NCBI GenBank assembly: GCA_023935145.1
Contig: CM043705.1
Location: 53,423,584-53,487,583 of the forward strand
Length of the DNA stretch: 64,000 nucleotides
From: Bretschneidera sinensis
Lineage: Eukaryota > Streptophyta > Magnoliopsida > Brassicales > Akaniaceae
Reading direction: 5' to 3'
Below are positions 31,801 to 41,300 of the stretch, in pieces (positions within the stretch are counted from its first letter, which is position 1; each line of letters opens with the position of its first letter). Under the pieces are notes generated by a model. The model did no database searches. It was not told the origin of the DNA and worked only from the letters and a program-made list of their open reading frames with translations. Made by a program: the position numbers and the translations under genes.

Positions 31801-33953
31801 AAGGGCAAGGTGCCACGACAGTTGAAAAATATGAATAAATATCAAAAGTACCATATGCCTCAGCAATTGGTAGCCTCATGTATGCTATGGTCTGTACCAG
31901 ACTAGATATTGCGCAAGCAGTGGGAGTCGTGAGCAGATTCATGAATAATCCAGGCAAAGAGCATTGGAAAGCTGTGCAGTGGATTATGAGGTACTTGAGA
32001 GGTGCCACTAATATATCCCTATGCTATGAGGGATCAGAGATCAGTTTGAAGGGCTATGTCGATTCTGACATGGTAGGAGACCTAGATGGAAGAAAGAGTA
32101 CTACAGTGTACATCTTTACACTGGGCAGTGCAACAGTGAGTTGGGTCTCGAGATTACAAAAGATTGTAACTCTCTCGACTACAGAAGCAGAGTACGTGGC
32201 AGCGATAGAAGCATGTAAAGAAATGGTATGGCTACAAAGTCTGCTCAGAGAATTAGGCAAATGGCAGAAGGACTGTAAGATTTACAGTGATAGTCAGAGT
32301 GCAATTTATCTGGCCAAAAATTCTGCATTTCATGCCAGGACAAAGCACATCGACATCAGATACCATTTCATATGGGGGCTCTTAGAAGAAAAGGGTTATT
32401 ACGCTAGAAAAGATTCACACCAGCAAGAATCCCGTAGACATGTTAACCAAGACTGTTACGGTTGAGAAGCTGAAAGAATGTTCAGCTTCGATCGATCTTC
32501 ACGCTTGAAGAAGCGGAAGAAGACTCACACCTAGTTTTTGACTGTGTTGTAACTTTGTTACAAATGGCAAATTATCTCCAAGTGGGAGATTGTTATTGGT
32601 GGAGACAATTGGTGGCCAAGTGGGAGAAATAAAACAATGAACTTTCGGTGGAGTGGAGACAAGATAAAAATAGACCAGTAACTGCAAAATTGGACTTTGC
32701 TAGCAGCTGCCAAATTAGCCTTTGCCAGCAGCTGGCAAATTGAATTTTGCCATCCACTATTTCTTTTTATCTTGTTTTGTGTTCACACTCATGTTCACAC
32801 TCAATCTTGTTTTATGTTCACATTCATGTTCACACTCAATGCTAAGCCTATAAATAGGCATTGAAACATTGGTTTCAACATCATCATAACACAGAAGAAG
32901 ATAGTGTGAGAGACAGAGTGTCTTTTAAAATCCAAGTGAGTGACTTTTGTAACAGAGCACTGCTCTCGTTTTCTGAGCTTTTGCCAACTAGTAAAATATT
33001 CTGGGTGTTTGGTCCGAGGAGTAGGCTCATTGCCGAACCTCGTTATATCTCTATGTTTAATTCTTTGTGTGTGCATATTGTTCAAATTCTTGTTATTTCC
33101 TCTACACAAATAAACTTTTTCTCTCTATATTGCCTTTTTTTTTTCTTTTCTCTCTTATATGAAATGCTTCTATTTTGATCTATCTCTGAATGAAGAATTC
33201 AAGGGGTATCTATAGGTTTTTTTCTCGAGTTATATGCACTCATACTCTTCACTATATTTATTATCATTAATTACACGTTACTTATTATTCATTGGTTTGC
33301 TTCTTTTTTTTTCATTTATTATGTTTACATTTAATTCTTCATTTATTATTTTTATTTATGTCTACACTTTTCATTTTCAACTCAGTGGCATAGGTTCGAT
33401 AATAATCATCATAAATTAGCATATCTAAAGTCGATCTCTCTTAATTCGCACTAGCGGCGCATGTAAGGGTGGCCAGTTGGACGGAGGGTGATGAATCTAG
33501 TGTTAGAATGTAAATCTCATCGAGTTGATTCTAACGGTATCGAAGACACTTTTCTGATTACTGGTTGGCCTCATATGCAAAAAGTTTTCAAAGTTTAAAA
33601 AATTAAATCTATGAATCTATTGAATTACCTAATTACCCTTCTATTGTTTAAATGAAATTTGAATTCATTTGACCATTTTGGTCATTTACTTGAGCAGCAT
33701 CGGCCACAGATGATCTCAACAACAAAGGATTCCCAATCCCATATTTTCATATATAAAGATATTTTCAAAAACTCTGCATGTAACTATGTATCATTAATAC
33801 TGTGTGTGATACTGTGATGCAATGTAGATTTGGTATCTAACTCTATTATTTGCTTTCATGATGCAGAAAATAAATAAGCTCATGCTTCAAATTGCACAGA
33901 TGAATGAATTACTATCAGCACGCCGCAGAGTTCCAGTGGTTCGAATAAAGTGA
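22854..33953 (+). CDS. Small predicted membrane protein of unknown function, two exons
   Basis: Exon 1 is 22854-23363 (170 codons) and exon 2 is 33867-33953 (28 codons plus TGA), 198 aa in all, joined phase 0 at a CAG|GT donor and a TTTCATGATGCAG acceptor. The ATG is the first in frame and is followed by an acidic and Ser-rich N-terminus (residues 1-78). Residues about 80-150 are hydrophobic with scattered Arg and could form one or two membrane segments. A basic cluster ([15 protein letters not shown]) follows. Exon 2 encodes a leucine-rich amphipathic helix ending in [14 protein letters not shown]. The exon 2 tail looks conserved from memory of plant proteins of this type, but I cannot name the family. 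The intron of 10.5 kb is loaded with retrotransposons. At1g13990, between GNOM and VIK in Arabidopsis, is a candidate orthologue to test. Confidence 0.7.
23553..23576 (+). repeat. Poly(G) tract, 24 G
   Basis: An uninterrupted run of 24 G preceded by a T-run, inside the long intron about 190 bp after the splice donor. Homopolymers this long are rare and prone to length errors in sequencing. Confidence 0.95.
24439..24900 (-). repeat. Copia-type LTR, probably solo, in the long intron
   Basis: On the minus strand it starts TGTTGTACAAC (24900), has a TATA box CCTATAAATG at about 24700-24709, and has GCCGAACTACATAAACACTTG near 24525-24545, a Ty1 LTR R/U5 signature. It ends near TGATTGAC/GCA at 24439. 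A partial second copy occurs at 33108-33366 (matching 24607-24855). No internal coding region belonging to it was seen. Confidence 0.55.
25080..25640. repeat. Low-complexity TGATGATG/TATG-rich region with a CT microsatellite
   Basis: Degenerate repeats of TGATGATG, TATGTATG and similar. A (CT)n run lies at about 25530-25546. Open frames here are artefacts of low complexity. Confidence 0.6.
25655..25800. repeat. Degenerate tandem repeat, period about 50 bp
   Basis: Two to three imperfect copies of a unit containing CCTTCTTATTCA and TTTCTGAAG, starting near 25660 and 25711 with a weaker third near 25770. No function assigned. Confidence 0.45.
25889..26610 (+). repeat. 5' LTR of a Tat-type Ty3 element
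   Basis: 722 bp, TGATACCGCC to GGCATCAACA. A TATA box CCTATAAAAAG is at about 26389-26399. It is followed by ATTGGCGACGTCTGTGAGA at 26612, a variant of the Tat-lineage PBS/leader. It contains internal repeats of 117-138 bp (starting 26080, 26218, 26335). It matches the solo LTR at 50677-51275. Confidence 0.75.
26611..27300 (+). mobile_element. Tat-type Ty3 element remnant: leader and gag N-terminus
   Basis: 26689-27051 is the gag N-terminus ([13 protein letters not shown]...). The frame changes between 26930 and 27050 to an open piece ending 27439. That piece has [20 protein letters not shown] and M-C-Q-A-F-P-L-T-L, the Tat/Retand gag signature. The element ends abruptly after this block and is joined to Tork-type sequence, so most of gag and all of pol are missing. 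Confidence 0.75.
27439..28230 (+). pseudogene. Gag of the Tork-like element
   Basis: Starts [20 protein letters not shown], the usual Tork/TNT1 gag opening. The capsid (UBN2) region runs to 27993, where an in-frame stop occurs. The frame continues with the nucleocapsid. The zinc knuckle reads [14 protein letters not shown], so the second Cys is replaced by Tyr and zinc binding should be lost. Confidence 0.85.
28231..29620 (+). pseudogene. Protease and integrase of the Tork-like element
   Basis: The protease has [11 protein letters not shown] where D-S-G is expected, so Ser is replaced by Tyr (28300-28330). Integrase: zinc domain with W-Y-R-R-L-G-H-M near 28680, core with F-I-D-D-A-T-R, then L-R-S-D-N-G-G-E-Y near 29055, and G-V-A-E-R-M-N-R near 29160. 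Stops lie near 28429, 28561, 28603, 29125 and 29491. All pieces share one frame. Confidence 0.85.
29622..30800 (+). repeat. Solo LTR of the SIRE-like family inside the Tork-like element
   Basis: 1179 bp, TGTTGACCC to GAGCTACA, matching the SIRE LTR at 14090-15265 in inverse orientation. Flanks are TGAGT (29617-29621) and GGAGT (30801-30805), a target duplication with one change. Removing the LTR and one flank copy (1184 bp) restores the Tork reading frame exactly. It has a TATA box at 30217-30224. It arose by recombination between two LTRs of a full insertion (established mechanism). Confidence 0.92.
29933..30122. repeat. Array of 7 CCAGTCGACTGG-type palindromes in the solo LTR
   Basis: Sites start at 29933, 29954, 29985, 30007, 30038, 30090 and 30111 (gaps 21, 31, 22, 31, 52, 21). 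Spacing mirrors the 5' LTR array, with one site lost. The TATA box follows about 95 bp downstream. Confidence 0.9.
30806..32465 (+). pseudogene. Reverse transcriptase and RNase H of the Tork-like element
   Basis: Linker with [11 protein letters not shown] with [16 protein letters not shown], then [10 protein letters not shown] and the catalytic YVDD in [11 protein letters not shown] (about 31535-31570). RNase H with L-S-T-T-E-A-E-Y and [11 protein letters not shown] (to 32330). Stops lie near 31050, 31284 and 31836; all three are consistent with C-to-T changes at Gln codons or similar. Confidence 0.85.
32591..33106 (+). repeat. 3' LTR of the Tork-like element
   Basis: Follows the polypurine tract. 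Starts TGTTATTGG, has the TATA box CTATAAATAG at 32848-32857, contains short repeated blocks (TTGCCAGCAGCTG and CACTCATGTTCACACTCAA types) and ends near CTCTACA. About 516 bp. Confidence 0.75.
33108..33366 (-). repeat. Partial second copy of the 24439-24900 LTR
   Basis: About 250 bp matching the U3 to TATA part of that LTR, in the same orientation, with a degraded TATA (CCTATAGATAC). Its left edge abuts the end of the Tork 3' LTR. The two copies flank the retrotransposon cluster in the intron. Confidence 0.6.
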
Positions 33954-34361
33954 TTTTGTATCACTATTCAAGGCTTTGTCACTGCAGCCCGCAGGTGCTT
34001 AAAGTAGTAGTAGAAGAATTTTGCATCAGCTTTTGTATCAGAAAGCATGAGACAGAGAAACATATATTCAAAAATATGTTTGATATCTTTATGTATTTTT
34101 ATTAGCTTGATGGCTATTACCAGTTCTTTTTTTCTTCTTCAAGTTCAATTTCAATTTCATTCAATCATTTTCTCTATTATTTTCACTTTCCTTTTTTTTG
34201 TTCTCTCTCTTGGATTCAACTCTGTGGCCAGGTCTCTGCACAAAATTTTTGAGAATTGAAAATATTTTGAAATTAACAAAGCACACCAAATAATTCAAAA
34301 AACATATAGACCAAATTACTACCAAATAGATCGTTCCACCAGTTGTATTGATATTTTCTAA
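33954..34361 (+). other. Likely 3' UTR of the membrane-protein gene
   Basis: Non-coding sequence after the TGA at 33951. No clear polyadenylation signal could be fixed. It ends at the target duplication of the Mutator-like element. Confidence 0.4.
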
Positions 34362-35852
34362 GGAAGTAAACAATATTTTTAATCTTCCAATTATTCACAA
34401 TTTCTTAATTTAGTATCCCAACAATTTATCCTCAATTTTTAATTTTTATTTATTTTGATTCTACCATTAGTTTTCCATCCAATTTGTTCGTGAAATGCCA
34501 TATCATCTTAATGAGATAGAATTGCTGAGATGACCAGATTGATAAAACACACAGTATAAGACATAAACATACAGTACTTTAAAATGACGTTGTGGGAGAG
34601 AGAAGGGAAAAAAATTATTCCCTCATTTCCTACTTGCCAAATAGCTAAAATTGTTCATTTTCCTACTTGCCAAACGTCGTCAAACACACCATCTTTCCCA
34701 TTATTCTTCAACAAAACATTCATCTTTTTTCGTCTTATCTCTCTAGTGTCTACCTACATAGCCATTTTTCTTGGAGTCAGTTGCATAGAACATTTTTCTC
34801 TTGGCCCAAACACCAAACAGTAAGTGATAAATTTTCTTTCTTTATTTTCCTGCTTGTCAGACAACCAGAATTATCGGATAAATTTTTTCTTCCCTCATTT
34901 TCTTTCTTGCCAAATGCTACCCTGACAAGATGACTTCCTCTCCCAGCCAAAGAAACCAAGATCATAGAGAAAAAAAAAGCAACACAAAACCAAACAAACC
35001 CATATTGAAAAGAAATTGTAAACTAACCCTAAAAGCCCCAACTACCATGAATTGAAACTCAAAACACCAAATCTAGCAAAAAAAACAAAACAAAATTAGC
35101 AACAAAAAGTATTATCCACATCTAATCGTCACCCTTTTTTGTTATTTTTTTTAAGATTTTAGTTGAAGAAGAGAAAAAAAAAAGTAAATATTTAGAAGCT
35201 AAGAAAATGCGAAGAAGAAAAAAAAAAGTGAGTGCTTAGGAGCTAAGAGGCAACAAGAAAATGGAGATGGTGAGACAATGATTTGCATTTGTTTGAAATA
35301 GAAGCTGAACCCATATCTATTTTTGCTCTTGAAACAATTTTTTGCTTGAGAGAGAGTTGATTGGTGATTAATGCAATAGAAAGAAGAGGACCCATATCTC
35401 TTTTTGCTCTTGAAATAATTTTTGGTGCTCCATCTCTAACTCCCAAATCGATGAAAAAATATGAAAATTTTGATGAATTTTCATCATGATTTAACCAAAA
35501 ATTGTAAAAAAAATCTCTTTGAGTAAGATCAATTTCTTATTTGTTGAAGGAATTTGAGAGAAAAAAGAAGATTTGGTGAGAGTTTAGAGAGAAGATGAAT
35601 GAGAAGTATTTAAGGTTCTTAAAATCTGAAATTGGAGAAGAGACAAGATGACATGGTATATCACCAAGATAATATGACATATCACCAAAATGATATGGCA
35701 TTTCACGGACAAATTGGACAAAAAACTAATGGTATGATCAAAATAAAACAAAAATAAAGAGTTGAAAATATGATTTAAGACATCTTTTTATTGAAATACT
35801 AAAATAAAAAATTTGAAAAAAAAATCAGAATGACTAAAAATGTTATTTACCC
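34362..35852. mobile_element. Non-autonomous Mutator-like (MULE) element
   Basis: Terminal inverted repeats of about 150 bp. The left end begins GGAAGTAAACAATATTTTTA and the right end, reversed, begins GGGTAAATAACATTTTTAG. Both contain TACCATTAGTTTT and GTGAAATGCCATATCAT (left near 34462-34515, right near 35687-35740). Flanks are the identical 8-mer TTTTCTAA (34354-34361 and 35853-35860), or 9 bp with one mismatch. The interior is AT- and purine-rich, with an 81-bp-spaced direct repeat (35310 and 35391) and no transposase. Confidence 0.7.
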
Positions 35853-36439
35853 TTTTCTAAAGGTTAAGAAATGAAAATCCAGTAAGCTAATGTTTTCAGT
35901 TATTGTAATTTTATTTTCTGTAAGGGCTAAACAATATATATATAGAGAGACGGTAGAAAACAACATACTGACATATTTTTGTTATCCATGTAATGTGATG
36001 CATAATTTTTTTAATTGATATATTTTGATGCTCATGATTAAAATGTCGAGCTATAGAAACGATATATATATTTTTTATAGAATTAGGTAAATTTTATTCT
36101 TATGTCACAAAGAAAAAAAATTATTCCATAAAAAGCAATAGAATGAGAGTAGACTACTAGACTTTTATGTGAGCACAGTAGATGAGGACAGTTAATGTGA
36201 CATTCACTGTCTTTATATTTATTTTCAATATTAAAAAATTATCGAAAAAAAAATTATTTAACTAATTTGTTATAATAAAATTTATTATAAAAATTTTAAA
36301 AGTAAAATAATTAATTAATAGGTGTTAGAGTTAAAATATCTCTGCTTTGTGGGAGACAAAGATAGCGTATGCCGTTCATTTGGGCCAAAAAGTGAAATAG
36401 AAATCAAAATTAATTAGTGCGGTCGAAGTGAGCGATAAA

Positions 36440-38382
36440 TATACAAAATCCACAAATCGAAGGCCCTCTTAGAATACTACATTTTAAGGGGCTTTTTGTA
36501 AATTCTTCTTCTGCTTTCATTTTTCTCTGCTGTGTCCCGAGACTCCTCTTTGCTTTCCTCGCTCGGATTCTCTCTCTCTGGGAAAATTCATCAACAGATC
36601 TCACTCATTGGATCCACCAAGGTCAGCAAAGCATTTGCTATCGATCTCATCTCCACTTGTTGTCTCTCAATTTCATTTTCTACAGTTAATGCGTTTTAAT
36701 TTCTTCACTTTTTTTTTTATTTTCCTTTTTCAATTTTTCATGTTCACATCTTCTCTATTTTTACTCTTCACATTGAACTCCCGTTTGGTTGTCAAGAAAA
36801 GGGAAGGGAAAATATTTTGCTTTTATTGATTTTTTATTTTTGTTCTTCGTATGTTGGAAAAGTTTACCAGAACTAAGTCAAAAGTCGCATGGAACTTAAG
36901 AGTGTACATACAGTCATGCATAGATATTTTCTCTTTTTGGTCTTAGTTAGTAACATTCGTAGATTCAAAATTTCAATTGCTTTTCTTATTTTCCTACATT
37001 TCTGTAGCAATAAAATGGAGGATTAGATCTCTATCAGTTTATCAGTACAGTATGCAGTGATCTCATGTTTGCTCTGCCATTTTATGGATGCAGTCTGTTC
37101 ACTGTATGGATAATGTAGAGCTAGATCTCATATTGGTTATAGATCGTTCTTTTTTACCTTTTTTCTTTTATTTCATTTTCTAGTGCATAACTTCAACTTC
37201 TAGCTTATATGCTTAATTGGAGGGTTTTTTTTTTTATTAAAATTTATGGATTTAGCATTGGGTCTCTAAAATTTGAACCTAGGAAATCGTATTGTTTGAC
37301 TTCTCCAGACAGTAGAAGTGTAAGCTCAACTCAATTCTGGTTATAAACAGTTCTTATTTACAGCATTTCAAACTACAATATAATATACAGAATGAGAATG
37401 TAGGAGGTACTCTGCATAACTGCATTTTGGTATCTTAGAGATAGGAGGGTCCTTTAAGCCCTAGCTCTGAGTTAGCACTCATTTTCTTGTGGTGGTTTTG
37501 AGTGTCTGTTAGAGCCTGAGATTACTCGCTATGAAGTTAAGCTGATTGCCTTGTGGGATCAAGGACATTTTAATGGTTCTCCAGGCAAGCTTGAATGAAC
37601 TTACAGTTGTCTTACATGCTAGTGCTAGAATCATATTATGGATTCTTTACAGACTGTCTAGATTTCTCATTACATATTTAGGACTGAAATTTTTTATGAG
37701 AGTTTCTTTTGACATGCCCCATAATGTTGGAAATTGGAAGTGTCAGTAATGTTGAGGAAGTGGTTGTTGTTGCACTGCTGGAAAAGTTGATTGGAGCTGG
37801 AAGGTAATGAGTAGCAGACAAGTGGCAAGCCAGATGGTACTGTCATACTGTCATGGTGGATAAGTGTTTTTGCTAATCTGCATTCGTGGTGTTCTTGTTT
37901 CTATATTTTACAAATTTTACTGACTTAATTATATTCCAATAAATTCTCAATGGTGCAATGATTTTTTTTGTTGGGAAAAGAAAGATACCTCTAGAATACT
38001 AATGTTTTATTTATGGAGAAAAGCACGTTCTTTCAGCTAGTGGTTCAGTACAAACATGCTCATAGATATGTATATAGGTACGCATGTTCGTGCAGACACA
38101 TTTCTGTTTGAATGTGTTATACATCCATATTTAGTTGCCTGCCCAGACTTTGTACAGATTTTTGGTAGCTTCTCTGGCCTGTTATTGATATGTTTGCTTC
38201 TGGCTTCTGCGTGTGTTACCTGTTGATCTTCATTTCGCTGTCACTATATGCAAAATGACTATTGGTTATGTTTGTTTTCCTACTGTTAAGGGTATGCTTC
38301 AGCCAGGTTTCTCTACCTTGACTGCGTGGCAGTTCGTAATTATAGAAAGACCTTGGGCTCTATCCAAAGAATAATTACAGAT
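36440..38382 (+). promoter_or_regulatory. GNOM: GNOM promoter-proximal region, 5' UTR and leader intron
   Basis: A pyrimidine-rich leader (36500-36600, with a CT run) is followed by CAAG|GTCAGC at 36621, a good splice donor. Acceptors precede the ATG: ..GGCAG at 38332 and ..TTACAG at 38380, two bases before the ATG. A leader intron of about 1.7 kb is therefore likely. No coding signal is seen in this interval. Confidence 0.55.
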
Positions 38383-41300
38383 ATGGGGCGTCTAAAGCTG
38401 CAATCTGGAATCAAGGCAATTGAGGAAGAGCCTGAGGACTTTGAGAATACTTATTCTAACAAAGCTACTTTAACATGTATGATCAACACAGAAGTTGGTT
38501 CTGTATTGGCAGTCATGAGGAGAAATGTAAGATGGGGGGGTCGTTACATGTCAGGTGATGACCAGCTAGAACATTCTTTGATTCAGTCTCTGAAGGCATT
38601 ACGGAAGCAAATTTTCTCATGGCAGCATCAGTGGCATACCATCAGTCCAGCCTTGTACCTCAAACCTTTTCTGGATGTGATCCGATCAGATGAAACTGGT
38701 GCGCCAATCACTGGTGTTGCTTTGTCATCTGTTTTCAAGATTTTAACTTTTGATGTAATTGATCAAAATACTGTTAATGTTGAAGATGCTATGCCTTTGG
38801 TAGTTGATGCGGTGACTAGCTGCCGATTTGAGGTGACAGATCCTGCATCAGAAGAAGTAGTACTGATGAAGATACTTCAGGTTCTACTGGCTTGTATGAA
38901 AAGCAAAGCATCAGTTATGCTCAGTAACCAGCATGTTTGCACCATAGTGAACACCTGCTTTCGTATAGTTCATCAAGCAGGAACGAAAGGTGAGTTATTG
39001 CAGCGTATAGCTCGCCACACGATGCATGAACTTGTTAGGTGTATCTTTTTGCACCTCCCCGATATTGACAACACAGAACAGGCATTGGTCAATAGAGCTG
39101 GTACTTCCCAACAAGAGGTAGAACTGCATGTTCCTTTCCTCTTCCTCTTCTAAGTTGCAACATTTGCTGTTTACTTTTCTTTTATTGGTTGCTCGAAAGT
39201 GGGAGAAAAGAAACTAAGTGGAGGCAAATTTATGAATGGCAAATAAAGGTGTGCCTTATGTTTAATACAATCATGATGATGGATTTGACATGGTAGTTTA
39301 TTTTTAGTTCTATATCCTGGCTGCACTTTCAAAAAATTAAAAGGAGAGCTTCTTTCAAATTTAATTTGCTCTACCTCTTGTTGTTGGTCTTAAAATCACA
39401 AGAACCGTTTACTTTCCTATTTTACCCCTTTGTTTACTTGGCAAGTCAATGGAGCATTTTTCTTTCTTAATTTGAATTTGAAAAATTTAGTTTTCAGATA
39501 ATTAGCAACACTGAGGTGTGTAATGGGCGAAGGACCATGTATATGTATATTTTGAGTCAACAAGATGATCTACTGATAAGACAGCATGAAATGATGGAAT
39601 TTTGTGCTGGCCATTCTAGTCTCAAAACTGAGATATCTGTACTTTTCTTGCCTGTGCATATATAAAAAGATTGTTTCTTGTGCAGATTGGTGGGCTAGAT
39701 AATGATTACGCTTTTGGGAGTAAGCAAATGGAGAATGGTAATGCTAATTCTGAATATGATGGTCAACAATCCTCTGCAAGTTTTGTATCTAATTCTTCCA
39801 CTGTTCTGGGAGCAACTATGATGGAAGAAGTTTCAATTGGGGCTGGAAGTGGAAAGGAGGCTGTTCCATATGATTTGCATCTCATGACAGAGCCCTATGG
39901 GGTCCCTTGTATGGTGGAGATATTTCACTTTTTGTGTTCTTTGTTAAATGTGGCCGAGCATATGGGGATGGGTCCCCGATCAAATACTATAGCATTTGAT
40001 GAAGATGTGCCTTTTTTTGCCTTGGGCTTAATTAACTCGGCCATTGAGATGGGTGGCCTCTCCATTCGTCATCACCCAAGGTTACTGAGTTTGATTCAGG
40101 ATGAATTATTTAGTAATTTGATGCAATTTGGCTTGTCAATGAGCCCAATTATTCTTTCAATGGTATGTAGTATCGTTCTCAATCTGTATCACCATCTGCG
40201 AACTGAACTTAAGCTACAGCTTGAGGCATTCTTTTCCTGTGTAATTTTGAGGCTTGCTCAAGGCAGATATGGGGCTTCATATCAGCAGCAAGAGGTTGCC
40301 ATGGAAGCTCTCGTTGACTTCTGCAGGCAGAAAACATTTATGGTAGAGATGTATGCGAACTTAGATTGCGACATAACTTGCAGTAATGTGTTTGAAGACC
40401 TGGCTAATCTGTTGTCAAAGAGTGCATTTCCAGTGAACTGCCCTTTGTCTGCAATGCATATTCTTGCTTTGGATGGTCTAATTGCTGTCATTCAGGGAAT
40501 GGCCGAGAGGATAGGTAATGGATCGGTCAGCGTAGAGCAAGCTGCAGTTAATCTTGAGGAGCATACGCCATTCTGGATGGTTAAGTGTGACAACTATAGC
40601 GATACTTATCATTGGGTTCCGTTTGTCCGGCGGAGGAAGTACATCAAGAGAAGGTTGATGATTGGAGCTGATCACTTTAACCGTGACCCCAAGAAAGGGT
40701 TAGAGTTTCTCCAGGGAACACATCTTTTGCCTGACAAACTTGACCCCCAAAGTGTGGCTTGCTTTTTCAGATACACTGCTGGGTTAGATAAGAATCTTGT
40801 TGGAGATTTCCTAGGAAATCATGATGAGTTCTGTGTTCATGTTCTTCATGAATTTGCTTGGACTTTTGATTTCCAGGACATGAATCTGGATACTGCACTT
40901 CGGCTCTTCTTGGAAACATTCCGGTTGCCTGGAGAATCACAAAAAATACAAAGGGTGCTCGAGGCATTCTCTGAAAGGTACTATGAGCAATCACCGCAGA
41001 TTCTAGCTAACAAGGATGCTGCTCTTTTGTTATCCTATTCACTTATCATGCTTAACACTGATCAGCACAATATACAAGTGAAGAAAAAGATGACGGAGGA
41101 GGATTTTATTCGGAATAATAGGCACATCAATGGAGGTAATGATCTACCCAGAGATTTCCTGTCAGAGCTCTACCACTCAATTTGCAAGAATGAGATCCGC
41201 ACGACTCCAGAACAAGGTGCTGGTTTCCCTGAAATGAACCCCAGTCGTTGGATCGATCTGATGCACAAATCTAAGAAAACTGCTCCATATATCGTAGCCG

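Larger units (their letters stand above)
27300..33106 (+). mobile_element. Tork-like (TNT1-type) Ty1 retrotransposon lacking its 5' LTR, with a nested solo LTR
   Basis: A + strand Ty1 element: gag 27439-28200, protease to RNase H to about 32465, polypurine tract AAGTGGGAGA at 32580-32589, and 3' LTR 32591-33106. No 5' LTR or PBS is present upstream. A Tat gag fragment lies there instead. A SIRE solo LTR interrupts it at 29622-30800. Outside that insertion the coding frame is continuous, with about nine stops and no net frameshift. Confidence 0.85.

Noticed and set aside
38326..38382. Extended GNOM start 19 codons upstream (MAVRNYRKTLG...)
   Set aside because: No plant GNOM I recall has this extension, and a splice acceptor (TTACAG) lies two bases before the ATG of MGRLKL.
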